Counted from the stretch's first letter, positions 26,404 to 35,762 are shown. The stretch is DNA of 64,000 nt from Verrucomicrobiota bacterium (GCA_016235595.1 JACRJX010000007.1:310001-374000); one strand, 5' to 3'. Notes: a model not told the origin generated them from the letters alone. Numbers and translations are program-made.

Positions 26404-27318
26404 TTACACAAACACGTCCAGCACCGTCGCCTTGTCGCGCGGGCGGAGCGTGAAATCTTCCATCGACGCCGGCACCAGCGCGAACTGCCCCGCCGCCAGC
26501 GGCACGTCGCCGATGTCCACGCCACCCTCGACGGCAGCGATGATGTGAAAACTGTCGTTGCAGTTGAGTTGGCGCGGATCGCTGAGCTTCAGCCGGGCGC
26601 AGACGAAGTCCTCACAAGCCACCAACACTTCCTCGCGCGAGTCCACCAGCGACGGCTCGAAGTCCTTGAAGTCAATGCACTGGAGCGACTGCTCCACGTG
26701 GATTGGACGCGGCCGGCCCCAATCATAGACACGATAGGTGGTGTCGGAGTTCTGCTGGATCTCGAAGATGACCAGTCCCGCGCCGATGGCGTGCAGCCGG
26801 CCCGAGGGCACAAAGAGCGCATCGCCGGCGCGTGGCACGAGCTGGTGGACGAGTGGCTCCAATTCCTGCCGGGCGAGCGCGTCCTCGAACTGCCTGCGCG
26901 TCACGCCGCGTTTCAGCCCGGCGTAGATCGTCGCGCCGGGGTCGGTGTGCGCCACATACCACATTTCCGTCTTCGGTTCGCCGCCAAGTTTCAGAGCGGC
27001 TTTGGCGGGCGGATGCACTTGGAGGGACAACCGGTCGCGCGCGTCGAGGATCTTGATCAGCAGTGGGAAACGGCCGTTGGGCATCGGTGGCGTTTCGCCG
27101 AGCAGTTCCTCCTGATGTTCCTCCATGATAGACCGCAACGTGCGACCGGCGAGGGGGCCGTTGGCAACGACACTGAGGTTATCACCCTGATCGGAGATCT
27201 CCCACGACTCGCCGATGGCCGCGGCAGGGGGCAGCGGCTTGCGGTAAAGCCGTTCCATCTCGCGTCCGCCCCAGACGCGCTCTTTGAAGATCGGCTGGAA
27301 GACCAGCGGGTAAAGCAT
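26404..27318 (-). CDS. manA: Mannose-6-phosphate isomerase, class I
   Basis: 304 residues from the ATG at 27318, typical of the short bacterial type I enzyme; a longer frame starts at 27423. Motifs: PIFKERVWGGREME at the N terminus, LLIKILDARDRLSLQVHPP with the zinc-binding Gln and His (about residue 100), TEMWYV with the metal Glu, and FVPSGRLHAIGAGLVIFEIQ with another zinc His. It interconverts mannose-6-phosphate and fructose-6-phosphate, feeding GDP-sugar synthesis, which fits the exopolysaccharide genes 1.3 kb away. First gene of manA-AAA+-TPR-dehydrogenase; it ends almost overlapping the AAA+ start. Confidence 0.93.
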   Translation of the reverse strand: MLYPLVFQPIFKERVWGGREMERLYRKPLPPAAAIGESWEISDQGDNLSVVANGPLAGRTLRSIMEEHQEELLGETPPMPNGRFPLLIKILDARDRLSLQVHPPAKAALKLGGEPKTEMWYVAHTDPGATIYAGLKRGVTRRQFEDALARQELEPLVHQLVPRAGDALFVPSGRLHAIGAGLVIFEIQQNSDTTYRVYDWGRPRPIHVEQSLQCIDFKDFEPSLVDSREEVLVACEDFVCARLKLSDPRQLNCNDSFHIIAAVEGGVDIGDVPLAAGQFALVPASMEDFTLRPRDKATVLDVFV

Positions 27319-27324
27319 GTCGCG

Positions 27325-27353
27325 ACTGAACCCGTTTTCATCGGCGGAGTCAA
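27325..27353 (-). promoter_or_regulatory. Weak promoter-like sequence at manA
   Basis: Minus strand TTGACT (27353-27348), 17-nt spacer, TTCAGT (27330-27325), with 6 nt to the ATG. The -35 is good and the -10 poor; the spacing is the same as for the rhodanese promoter. Confidence 0.3.
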
Positions 27354-27521
27354 GCCGGCGAGAGACGGCGGCGTGTTGCGACCGGGGATGTTGAATCTCC
27401 AGTTGGATCAGCGGCGCCGGCACAAAACGGACACGTTCATGAAGGGCCGGGGCATTTTACGATTGAGCCGGGCTGAGATTGCTGGTAGAGGTTGGGAAGC
27501 GCGACGCGCGCGGAGATGATC

Positions 27522-28559
27522 ATGATTATTTCCACAGTGGCTGGCGGTTCGAACCATGAGTGGTTGCTGGTGGCGTTGGTTGTCGCCATGGTCATCCAGA
27601 GCGCTGTGTTGCTGCTGGTGTTGCTGCGGCTGAACCGGTTGCTGAAATCAGTGGGGGCGATCGGCGTGCGTCTGCATCTGGCGTCGAAAGTAGCGCAACA
27701 ATCCACGATCGCCGCCGACATTGATGCACGAATCGCTTCCGCCGCCAAAGAAGCCCTCAACGCCACGAAAACCGGGCAGGCCGTGAAGGCCTCCGGCAAA
27801 CCCGCGGCAAGCGTGACATTCACCAATTCGGAGGGGTTGGCGTTTGTGCGGATCGGACCCGCGGAGTTTACGATGGGCAGTTCGGATGCGAAATCTCCCG
27901 ACAATGAAAAACCCGCGCATTCGGTGCGGCTGTCACAGGCTTATTGGATGGGTGTGACGCCCGTCACCAACGCACAATACGAGCAGTTCGATCCCGACCA
28001 CAAACAGCTTCGCCCATCGTGGAACGGTGACGATCATCCCGTGATCTTCGTGAGCTGGAACGATGCCACTGCGTACTGCCTCTGGCTCTCGGAACGCGAC
28101 GGTCGCGAGTATCGGCTCGCGACGGAGGCACAGTGGGAGTATGCGGCACGCGGCACGGACGCGCGCATTTTCCCATGGGGCAATCAGTGGGATCCACGCA
28201 GGTGCAACAGCGCGGAGGAAGGCGGAGATTACGACCAGAGTTCACCTGTCACACATTTCCCAAACGGCGCCAGCCCGCACGGTGTGCTCGACATGGTGGG
28301 GAATGTCTGGGAATGGTGCGCCGATTGGTATGAGCCGGGGTATGGCAGCGGTGCGGCCCGGATGAATCCGACTGGACCGGAGAACGGCCAATACAAGGTT
28401 TGCCGCGGCGGAAGCTGGATGAATCACGGTTACAGTTGCCGCGTGACGATGCGGGCAAGGCGCGCGATGGATTTCAGCGACGCTTATATCGGTTTCCGGG
28501 TTGTGTGCGTGGCGGATACCGATACGCCGCCTCTGGCTAGAAACGGTACGAAAGGTTAG
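27522..28559 (+). CDS. Membrane-anchored SUMF1/FGE-like domain protein, probably not a formylglycine generator
   Basis: 345 residues from the ATG at 27522, which has GGAG 6 nt upstream. An N-terminal helix (WLLVALVVAMVIQSAVLLLVLL) anchors the protein; a short coiled region follows. Residues 105-335 are an FGE-sulfatase domain: FVRIGPAEFTMGSSDAKSPD, YWMGVTPVTNAQYEQF, YRLATEAQWEYAARG, GVLDMVGNVWEWCADWY and VCRGGSWMNHGYSCR. In active FGE the last block carries two catalytic cysteines; here the first position is Asn and only the second is Cys. A binding or other non-FGE role is therefore likely. Divergent from manA. Confidence 0.87.
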   Translation: MIISTVAGGSNHEWLLVALVVAMVIQSAVLLLVLLRLNRLLKSVGAIGVRLHLASKVAQQSTIAADIDARIASAAKEALNATKTGQAVKASGKPAASVTFTNSEGLAFVRIGPAEFTMGSSDAKSPDNEKPAHSVRLSQAYWMGVTPVTNAQYEQFDPDHKQLRPSWNGDDHPVIFVSWNDATAYCLWLSERDGREYRLATEAQWEYAARGTDARIFPWGNQWDPRRCNSAEEGGDYDQSSPVTHFPNGASPHGVLDMVGNVWEWCADWYEPGYGSGAARMNPTGPENGQYKVCRGGSWMNHGYSCRVTMRARRAMDFSDAYIGFRVVCVADTDTPPLARNGTKG

Positions 28560-28570
28560 GAGACTCTCCA

Positions 28571-28588
28571 GTCTTCCCGAAAGAAGAC
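28571..28588. terminator. Hairpin between convergent genes
   Basis: GTCTTC (28571-28576) and GAAGAC (28583-28588) form a perfect 6-bp stem with a 6-nt loop between the FGE-like gene and the convergent adaptor gene. The following T-content is weak. Confidence 0.4.
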
Positions 28589-28597
28589 GGCTTTGCT

Positions 28598-29377
28598 TCA
28601 CTTGGCTGTCAGGAATATGGCAACCCCGTGCAATCCGGGTTTGATCTTGTGATCGGGGTTGTTGATTTGCACTTTGACACGAAACGCGCCGCTTTTTGAG
28701 TCCACCTCCGGGTCCACAAACACGACTTCGCCAAACAACTTTTCCTGACCCCGAAGCGGAATCCAGACTTCCGCCTTCTGTCCCACCTTGATCTGGCCCG
28801 CGAACTTTGCCTCGGGGTAGGCCACGAAGTAAAGCGAGTCAATATGAAGCACTCGCAGGATGTTCTCGACGCCTGCGCTGACCACCAGCGTCTCACCGAT
28901 TTTTTTCAATTGTCTGACAACAACACAATTCACGGGCGCGTAAACCGTCCGCAGCGAGACATCTTCGAGAGCAAGCTTGTGATTGGCGACTGCCTGGTCG
29001 AACTGGCTTTGGGCGTTCAGGTAGTTGAACTCACGGGTGCGCAAGTCTTCGTCGTTGAGGATATTCTTGGCCTGCAGAGCCTTGCCGGCCTCGTAGTCTT
29101 TCTTGTACCGGCCCAATGCATGGCTGGCGGCGTCCAGTTGCGCTTTGCGCAATTCAACCGTGAATCGTTCGATCGAGTCCCGCAGCTTGACCAGCGGTTG
29201 GCCCTTGGGTACGAGTTCCCCTTCAGAGGCCAGCCAGACAATGGTACCGCGCAGCTCGCTGCCGACCTCGATTTCCAGCAACGGTGTCAGCAAGCCACTG
29301 GCTCGGATCGGTTCTCCAGCGACCGCGCGAACTGCAACAATCGCCGCCAACACTACGTACAAACGGAAGCGAAACAT
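28598..29377 (-). CDS. HlyD-family periplasmic adaptor protein
   Basis: 259 residues with a signal peptide (VVLAAIVAVRAVAG). It has the membrane-fusion architecture: lipoyl half-motif IEVGSELRGTIVWLASEGELVPKGQPL (residues 36-62), a helical hairpin (70-140) and the second lipoyl half VYAPVNCVVVRQLKKIGETL, then a beta-barrel (AEVWIPLRGQEKLFGEVVFV). Such adaptors link an inner-membrane exporter to an outer-membrane channel; no exporter gene is adjacent. Divergent from the Wzz-like gene by 180 nt, so it may belong with polysaccharide export (inference). Confidence 0.87.
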   Translation of the reverse strand: MFRFRLYVVLAAIVAVRAVAGEPIRASGLLTPLLEIEVGSELRGTIVWLASEGELVPKGQPLVKLRDSIERFTVELRKAQLDAASHALGRYKKDYEAGKALQAKNILNDEDLRTREFNYLNAQSQFDQAVANHKLALEDVSLRTVYAPVNCVVVRQLKKIGETLVVSAGVENILRVLHIDSLYFVAYPEAKFAGQIKVGQKAEVWIPLRGQEKLFGEVVFVDPEVDSKSGAFRVKVQINNPDHKIKPGLHGVAIFLTAK

Positions 29378-29557
29378 GCCAACAGTGAAGTCGTTGTCAG
29401 GCGTCCAGTCAAGTCTTGTGAGCGAAGTGTTGGGGTTTACCGTTGGCCGCCTTTTTGCATTTGAGTCGGACTGAGACGGGTGTTAGGGTGCACACGAACA
29501 AGAGAGACGAACAAGGGCCATGACCGTGCCGTCAGCGATCAGCCAAGGCGTGAGCAT

Positions 29558-30322
29558 ATGGAAGAGGACATTCAACTGCGTGACCTGATTCGTGCATTGT
29601 GGCGCCAGAAATGGTGGATGATGATCGTAGTGCTTCTGGTCATGACGGCTACTGTGGCCGTGTCGCTACAGATGCCAAAAATCTATCGTGCCACGGCGAC
29701 GCTGGTATCGCCGGAAGTGGACCAGGCATGGCCCACGCCGGATGGCCTGAAAACCCGTTTCGGAGCGGCCGCCGTGGGCAGCGCCATTCGTCCCAACACC
29801 ACAGCCACCGACGTTATCATGGGTTTGTTGGGCAGCCGGCGGCTGGCTCTCGCCGTGATCGAGAAGTTCGATCTGATGCGTGTTTACTGGGACGAGAGAT
29901 TGATCAAACTGCCGCCCATGCCTTGGCAGGAAAAACATGAAGGCCCGCTTCTTTCGGACATCGTTGAAGAGCTTCAAGATCGCACCGACATCCGTGTCAC
30001 CGCGCAGGGCATTCTTTCCATCAGCGTGGAGGACCGGGAACCCAAGCGGGCCGCGGCGATGGTCCAGTGTTATCTGGATGAGTTGGAACGGATGAACATG
30101 GAATTGCAGACCACGTACAACCAATACCTGGCCCGCGTCGTGGATCGTCCTTTGGTGCCTGATCGGAAATGCAAACCGCGTGTGGGTCTGAATACTTTCA
30201 TCGCCGGCGTGGCGACGATATTCCTGTGGGTGGTTGCCGCGTTCTGTCGTCTGAACCTCGCTGCACCTGCCGTTCCCGCGCGAAACGCGGAGTTGAACGG
30301 CGCCAAAACAGAATTGACCTGA
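29558..30322 (+). CDS. Wzz-type polysaccharide chain-length/co-polymerase protein
   Basis: 254 residues from the ATG at 29558 (AAGG 9 nt upstream). First membrane helix at residues 19-39 (KWWMMIVVLLVMTATVAVSL) after a short basic N terminus, then IYRATATLVSPEVD, the standard Wzz opening. The periplasmic part is shorter than in classic Wzz proteins. The second helix (FIAGVATIFLWVVAAFCRLN) follows a proline-containing stretch (VVDRPLVPDRKCKPR), another Wzz feature. No cytoplasmic tyrosine-kinase domain is fused. Controls length of a secreted polysaccharide together with the ligase/polymerase encoded 9 nt downstream. Confidence 0.82.
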   Translation: MEEDIQLRDLIRALWRQKWWMMIVVLLVMTATVAVSLQMPKIYRATATLVSPEVDQAWPTPDGLKTRFGAAAVGSAIRPNTTATDVIMGLLGSRRLALAVIEKFDLMRVYWDERLIKLPPMPWQEKHEGPLLSDIVEELQDRTDIRVTAQGILSISVEDREPKRAAAMVQCYLDELERMNMELQTTYNQYLARVVDRPLVPDRKCKPRVGLNTFIAGVATIFLWVVAAFCRLNLAAPAVPARNAELNGAKTELT

Positions 30323-30331
30323 AACGAGGCT

Positions 30332-31738
30332 GTGCCCTCACAGCCGCATCCTATGATTGTACGACTGCTCCTGCTTTTTCTCATAGCGGTGCAGTTTGAT
30401 GGTGTGGCAACGGTGTTGCGATTCCAAGTGCCGGCGGTGCTTGCGCCGGTATTTGCCCTTTGGAAGGAAGCTGCGCTGGTGTTTTTGGTGGTGCTCTTCG
30501 TGGTGGCGACATTGAGGGAGGGACGGTTGCGGTTGGCGGCGCCGCGGGCGTTGATTGCGACCTGGATATTGATCATTGGAATGGGGTGCATCGAGTGGTT
30601 GGTTTGCCAGGCGCGGGGCGCTGCGGAGCCGTGGCAGTCGTTGATCGCGTTGCGACGCGTCTATCTACCGGCGATGATGTTCGGGATCATCGCGATGTCC
30701 TTCTGGCCCTTGCCGCCCAAATGGGAAATCCGCGTCCTTCATAGTCTTGGCTGGGTCACCCTCATCGTTGTGGCTGCGGGTATATCGCAGTCGCTCAATC
30801 CCAAGGCGTGGGAAACGCATCCATGGATCGCCCGGGCTGCGGAAGAAGGTTCACTTGCCATCCGTGAAATCAAATACGTGTTCCGGCCATTTGGAACATT
30901 CGGGTCGCCGTTCATGTATGGTGATTTCTGCACGATCATGACCATGTTGGCGCTTGCCTACCTGCTGTTTCACCATCGGGCGCGCTTGATTTATTGGGTG
31001 ATTTTTTTCGTGGCAGCCGTTGGCGTTTATACTTCCACCATTCGCACGTCCATTCTCGGCGCTGTGGTAGGGGCTGTTTACCTGTTGATTGTCCGCCTGC
31101 AACCGATACACGGGATCGGTTTCCGCGTTGCGCTGGCGATCCTGTTGGTGGCCGGCAGCATGACTGCGCCATTCGCGTTGTCGGAGTTCCGCAAGGCGAC
31201 TGCGACGACCCCGGAGCAATCGGCGTATATGGCCTCGGGAAGCCTCGTTTCACGCCAGGAATACTGGCAGGAGTCCTGGAACCGGTTGCGAACGCCCGCT
31301 GATTTTATCTTCGGTTTGGGAACAGGCGCTGTAGGTGGCACCCAGCAAGGCAAGGGGGATCGGGCGGGAGTGTTCGCGTACAACCCTGTGGACAATTTCT
31401 ACCTCCTGGTAATGGTCAACCACGGACTCGTGGGTGTGGTGCTTTGGGGTGCGTTGATGGCGCAACTTTTCTGGTTGCTGGTGCGGGCGGCGATGATCAA
31501 GTCGGAAGTGGCGTGGCTTCTTCACGGCACAACAGCGATGCTGCTGATGTTTGTCGTCTCAAGCCTCTTCCACAATATGCCGGCGCGGACGCCGGGAGCC
31601 GTGACGTTTTGGGTTTTGTCGGCTGTGTGTGCTGTGCGTGCCCACGATCTCATCCGACAACGCCAAGTTCAAGAGACCCGGCACGACGCGATCACCGGTA
31701 CACCGCCATCAGGAGCCGCTTGCCGCCAGCAGGTCTAG
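30332..31738 (+). CDS. O-antigen ligase/polymerase family membrane protein
   Basis: 468 residues (GTG at 30332; an ATG at 30353 gives a start 7 residues shorter and is equally possible). About ten to twelve membrane helices and a large periplasmic loop (residues 260-350) with GTFGSPFMYGDF, TSTIRTSILGAV and AYNPVDNFYLLVMVNHG, the Wzy_C/O-antigen ligase pattern. It probably polymerises or ligates exopolysaccharide repeat units at the periplasmic face. It follows the Wzz-like gene directly and converges with the glycosyltransferase gene, overlapping it by 4 nt. Confidence 0.85.
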   Translation: MPSQPHPMIVRLLLLFLIAVQFDGVATVLRFQVPAVLAPVFALWKEAALVFLVVLFVVATLREGRLRLAAPRALIATWILIIGMGCIEWLVCQARGAAEPWQSLIALRRVYLPAMMFGIIAMSFWPLPPKWEIRVLHSLGWVTLIVVAAGISQSLNPKAWETHPWIARAAEEGSLAIREIKYVFRPFGTFGSPFMYGDFCTIMTMLALAYLLFHHRARLIYWVIFFVAAVGVYTSTIRTSILGAVVGAVYLLIVRLQPIHGIGFRVALAILLVAGSMTAPFALSEFRKATATTPEQSAYMASGSLVSRQEYWQESWNRLRTPADFIFGLGTGAVGGTQQGKGDRAGVFAYNPVDNFYLLVMVNHGLVGVVLWGALMAQLFWLLVRAAMIKSEVAWLLHGTTAMLLMFVVSSLFHNMPARTPGAVTFWVLSAVCAVRAHDLIRQRQVQETRHDAITGTPPSGAACRQQV

Positions 31739-32949
31739 CGGCGTCGAGCGAGGACATCGTCAATCTGGCGCGTGACCCCCGCCAACAGGGCTTCCAACGA
31801 AAAACGTTGTAACGCCACAGCATGGCCTGCTTCTGCCAGCTTCTGTGCGGATGCGGGATCTGCCAGCAGGCCGCCAATGGCTGCGACAAGAGTTTTTACG
31901 TCGCTCGGCGGCACCAGCAGGCCGGACACGCCAGTTTCAATGATCTCGGGTGTGCCGCCGCCGCGCGTGGCCACCACGGGCTTGCGGGCAAGCATGCCTT
32001 CGACCAGCACGCGGCCGAATGGCTCCGCTTCCACTGCGGTATGAACAACCATGTCCACCGCGCTCATCAGGAGTGGAATATCCTGACGAAACCCGAGAAA
32101 GTGTGCGCGATCGGTTACGCCCAACGCGGCGGCTTGCTCACGCAGCTTCCTGGCGTAGGCGTCCTCGCCAAAAATGGCATCCCCCACAAACAGCACATGA
32201 ACTCCCGGCAACTGCGGCATAGCCTCCAGCAACACATGTTGGCCTTTCCAAGGCGCGAGACGGCCAAAGGCTCCAATCACGGGCGCTGAACCCAGCCCCA
32301 ATGACAGGCGGGCCGATGCCACCTGTTCAGGGGTCACAGCGCGAAAGGACGCCGCGTCAATTCCATTGTAAACCGTTTGCACCCGATCGGCGCGGCCTCC
32401 GCTCTGCACGAATGCTTCTGCGGTTGCTTTCGAATTGGCGATCACTCGCGCGACGAACAAATTGGCAAGCGTGGTTGCAAGCCAGAGATGAAGACGGCTC
32501 TCAAACTGTACCGTCAGTGTATCGCGCAGATGCCAGATGAGCGGCTTGTTCGCAAGCCGGGCCACAAAAGCCGAGACCACCATGGGTTTCTGCCCGTTCG
32601 CGTAGATCAGGTCGTAATCACGAGCATGTTTGGCCACCGACCGCGCCAGATGGATCACACCGGCGACGGCGCGCAGGTCCTGAAGGAGAGTCGCTTGACG
32701 GGAGACTCCGCTGACCTTGCGCGGAGCAGGCAACACCTCGACGGACACGCCGTACTGCTGCAATCGTTCCCGAAAGGGGCCGTCTGCGAACAGCAGGACT
32801 TTGCATGAACTTGCGAAGTGGCGGGCGATATCCAGCAGCGAATACTGGCCGCCGCCAAGCACTCCGGCATGGTCAATGAACAGCACCCTCGGTCTTGGGA
32901 TGTTGCCTATGGGCGGTTGAGTCGAAACAGTGTTTCGGTTCGCAGCCAT
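31735..32949 (-). CDS. Glycosyltransferase family 4 protein
   Basis: 404 residues from the ATG at 32949; a TTG at 32988 is the alternative. GT-B fold: acceptor-side loop IDHAGVLGGGQYSLLDIARHF near the N terminus, donor-domain opening APVIGAFGRLAPWKGQHVLLEA (about 215), and the nucleotide-sugar EX7E block EAEPFGRVLVEGMLARKPVV followed by GGTPEII. Transfers a sugar from an NDP or GDP donor in the cytoplasm, probably during synthesis of the polysaccharide handled by the neighbouring Wzz and ligase products. Sugar specificity unknown. Confidence 0.92.
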   Translation of the reverse strand: MAANRNTVSTQPPIGNIPRPRVLFIDHAGVLGGGQYSLLDIARHFASSCKVLLFADGPFRERLQQYGVSVEVLPAPRKVSGVSRQATLLQDLRAVAGVIHLARSVAKHARDYDLIYANGQKPMVVSAFVARLANKPLIWHLRDTLTVQFESRLHLWLATTLANLFVARVIANSKATAEAFVQSGGRADRVQTVYNGIDAASFRAVTPEQVASARLSLGLGSAPVIGAFGRLAPWKGQHVLLEAMPQLPGVHVLFVGDAIFGEDAYARKLREQAAALGVTDRAHFLGFRQDIPLLMSAVDMVVHTAVEAEPFGRVLVEGMLARKPVVATRGGGTPEIIETGVSGLLVPPSDVKTLVAAIGGLLADPASAQKLAEAGHAVALQRFSLEALLAGVTRQIDDVLARRR

Positions 32950-33078
32950 TCTAGCTGCAAGTTTAAGGCAACACGGGAAACGACGCAAGGATTACGCTCG
33001 CACAACGTGACTGGCGGCGTGGTCGGCAGAGGTGGAAGCTGGCTGTTGGAGAAATGAGCCGTGAAGTTGAGGATTGAA

Positions 33079-33107
33079 TTGTGTTCGTCCCGAGGGGTGG
33101 TTATAAT
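33079..33107 (+). promoter_or_regulatory. Promoter for ftsK with very short leader
   Basis: TTGTGT (33079-33084), 17-nt spacer, perfect TATAAT (33102-33107). The ATG at 33120 is 12 nt beyond, so the leader would be about 5-6 nt and has no Shine-Dalgarno. The GTG at 33081 lies inside the -35 and is therefore not the start. Confidence 0.6.
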
Positions 33108-33119
33108 GATGCCTTACCC

Positions 33120-35762
33120 ATGGCCAGTAACGCACGAACACGCAGTTCCGCCCACTTGTGGGAGGTGAACGCAATTCTGTTGCTCGGGGTGAGCGTAGTG
33201 CTCTTCCTGAGCTTCGTTTCTTTTGTGCCGGGGGACATCTCGGCGCTGAAGGAGCCGCCGAACGATCCGGCACAGAATTTTGTCGGGCCGCTGGGCGCAT
33301 GGGTGGCGTATCTGCTGGCGTTGCCATTTGGGAACTGCGTGTGGTTGTTGTTTGCGCTGGCACTCGGTTTTGGCATCGCGTTTTTGTTTGCGAGCGAACA
33401 AATGGGCTGGCGGCAGGTGTATTGGACGGCGCTGATGTTGCTGTCGGGTTGCGGGTTGGCCCATAAGCTTCAGATCGCCTTGGACTCGACGCTGGCGCAG
33501 TGTGGGCATGGTCCGGGCGGTTTCTTGGGGGATTTCATTGCGGGAACGTTGCTTGCGCCGGTCGCGCCGGCCGGGCCTTATATTATTCTGCCGACGATCT
33601 GGTTGATCAGCGTTGTCATGTTGACGGGTTTCAGGCCAATCCACACCGGTGCGTTGTTGCTGATGAAGTTCCAGGAAGCGTGGGCGGTGAAACGCGAGCA
33701 GGCCTCGGCCCCGTCGCGCCCCGACTTGCGCGCGGATCTGGTGCGCAAGCAGCGCGATGTGGAGCGGCAGATGCGCGAGCTGGAGAAGAACGGCAAACGA
33801 GCGAGAGCCGAGGAGCCTGAGCCCGAGCCTGAGCCTGTAGAGCAGGTGTTGCCGCCGCAGAATATTACCATCCGTGATCACTCGTTACCGACGCCGACGG
33901 TGAAACAGGCCACCATTCCTACGGCTACGCCCGTCGGCGAAAAAGCCGCGGCGAAGGCGTTGGCCGCCGCTGCTGCGCCGCCGCCTGCGAGGGTCGAATC
34001 CAAGCCGGAGCCAAAGGCCGAGCCGGAACCAAAGCCGGAGTTGAAGCCGGAACCAAAACCGGAACCGAAACCGAAGATCGAACCCAAACCGAAAGCCGGA
34101 ACGCCACCCGTGTCGGTCCGGAACGCTGAGATGGAAGAGGCACTTGCGGTTGACGTGCCGAAACCTGCGCCTCGTCCGGCCTCGGAGCGCAAATCAAGCA
34201 CGCCACCGCCCGCGCCGCCGTCCGCACCGATCTCCTACAAGAACTGGCAACTGCCAGGTCACGATGTTCTGGTGCGGCCCACGCAGGACAGTCCCGCCGC
34301 GCAGGTGGTCGAGGACCTGAAACAAAGTGCCGCCGTTCTTCAGGCGACGCTGGCCGACTTCGGCCTCGACGTGCGCATCGGCGAAGTGATGAAAGGACCG
34401 GTCATCACGCGCTACGAGGTTCATCCGGCGGCTGGCGTGAAGGTGGAGAAGATCACCACGTTGCACAACAACATCGCGCTGGCGATGAAGGCCTCGAGCG
34501 TGCGCATTCTTGCGCCGATTCCCGGCAAAGCCGCCGTCGGCATCGAAGTGCCCAACCACACCACCACCGTCGTGTTTTTGCGCGATGTGCTGGAGTCCGA
34601 CGCGTGGAAGAATACGAAGGCCCGCTTGCCGCTCGCATTGGGCAAAGACATTGGCGGCAACGTCATCGTTGGCGATCTGGCCGACATGCCGCATCTGCTG
34701 GTGGCTGGCGCGACCGGCTCCGGCAAGACCGTATGCATCAACGCGGTCATCACCGGCTTGCTGTTCCGCATGTCGCCGGAGGAACTCAAGTTCGTGTTTG
34801 TGGACCCGAAGATCGTCGAGATGCAGATGCTGAGCGCGCTGCCGCATCTCGCGCTGCCGATCGTCACCGATCCCAAGAAGGTGCTGCTCGCGTTGCGCTG
34901 GTTGATCAACGAGATGGAGCGGCGCTACCAGGTTTTTGCCAAGGTGGGGGTCCGCAATATTCACGGCTTCAATACGCGCGACCGCAAACGCGATCCACAG
35001 CGCGTGGCGGCGGACAAGGCTGCCGCGGATCAGCAGATGGAACTGACGGTGCCGCGTGATTTTGAACTGAAGATTCCCGACAAACTGCCCTACATCGTGC
35101 TGGTGGTGGACGAACTGGCTGACCTGATGATGACCGCGCCAGCCGACGTGGAGATGTCTATCACCCGGCTTGCGCAACTGGCGCGCGCCACCGGCATCCA
35201 CATGATCCTGGCCACGCAACGGCCCAGCGTGAACGTCATCACCGGCGTCATCAAGGCGAACGTGCCGGCACGCATCGCTTTCCAGGTCGCCAGCAAGCAG
35301 GACAGTCGCGTCATCCTTGACGCCAACGGCGCCGACAAATTGCTCGGCAAGGGCGACATGCTCTACCTGCCGCCGGGCAGCGCGAAGCTGATCCGCGCGC
35401 AGGGCGTTTACGTGCAGGACGAGGAGATCCGGGCCGTCGCCGATTTTCTCAGCAAACAGGCGCCGCCGAGTTTCGAGCGTGGCATCACCGAGAAACTCAC
35501 CGCCGAGTTGCCCCCTGGTGCGGCGAATGGCGAAGCCGAAGAGGACGAGGAACTGGTGGAGCAGTGCATCGAGGTTATACGCCAGAGCAAACGCGCCTCG
35601 GTTTCCATCTTGCAGCGGCGGTTGCGAATCGGCTATACGCGGGCCGCGCGCATCATGGATATTATCGAAGAACGCGGCATTGTCGGCCCGCACAAAGGCG
35701 CGGAGCCGCGGGACATCTTGATTGACCTGGACGGAGAAATCCCGTCCAACAGCGAAGAGTAA
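33120..35762 (+). CDS. ftsK: DNA translocase FtsK/SpoIIIE
   Basis: 880 residues. Four N-terminal membrane helices (residues 15-180) anchor it at the division septum. A long charged linker (about 195-390) contains a Glu-Pro-Lys-Pro repeat tract. The motor domain has Walker A LVAGATGSGKTVCIN (about 528), FVDPKIVEMQML and Walker B YIVLVVDELADLMM. The C-terminal gamma winged helix (DEELVEQCIEVIRQSKRASV onward) reads polar KOPS-type DNA signals. It pumps chromosome ends through the septum and activates dimer resolution. Followed 18 nt later by the RodZ-like gene, likely one transcript. Confidence 0.96.
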   Translation: MASNARTRSSAHLWEVNAILLLGVSVVLFLSFVSFVPGDISALKEPPNDPAQNFVGPLGAWVAYLLALPFGNCVWLLFALALGFGIAFLFASEQMGWRQVYWTALMLLSGCGLAHKLQIALDSTLAQCGHGPGGFLGDFIAGTLLAPVAPAGPYIILPTIWLISVVMLTGFRPIHTGALLLMKFQEAWAVKREQASAPSRPDLRADLVRKQRDVERQMRELEKNGKRARAEEPEPEPEPVEQVLPPQNITIRDHSLPTPTVKQATIPTATPVGEKAAAKALAAAAAPPPARVESKPEPKAEPEPKPELKPEPKPEPKPKIEPKPKAGTPPVSVRNAEMEEALAVDVPKPAPRPASERKSSTPPPAPPSAPISYKNWQLPGHDVLVRPTQDSPAAQVVEDLKQSAAVLQATLADFGLDVRIGEVMKGPVITRYEVHPAAGVKVEKITTLHNNIALAMKASSVRILAPIPGKAAVGIEVPNHTTTVVFLRDVLESDAWKNTKARLPLALGKDIGGNVIVGDLADMPHLLVAGATGSGKTVCINAVITGLLFRMSPEELKFVFVDPKIVEMQMLSALPHLALPIVTDPKKVLLALRWLINEMERRYQVFAKVGVRNIHGFNTRDRKRDPQRVAADKAAADQQMELTVPRDFELKIPDKLPYIVLVVDELADLMMTAPADVEMSITRLAQLARATGIHMILATQRPSVNVITGVIKANVPARIAFQVASKQDSRVILDANGADKLLGKGDMLYLPPGSAKLIRAQGVYVQDEEIRAVADFLSKQAPPSFERGITEKLTAELPPGAANGEAEEDEELVEQCIEVIRQSKRASVSILQRRLRIGYTRAARIMDIIEERGIVGPHKGAEPRDILIDLDGEIPSNSEE

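Noticed and set aside
33990..34110. Pro-Glu-Lys repeat tract as a separate tandem-repeat element or CRISPR-like array
   Set aside because: It codes in frame for the flexible linker of FtsK, where such tracts are normal.
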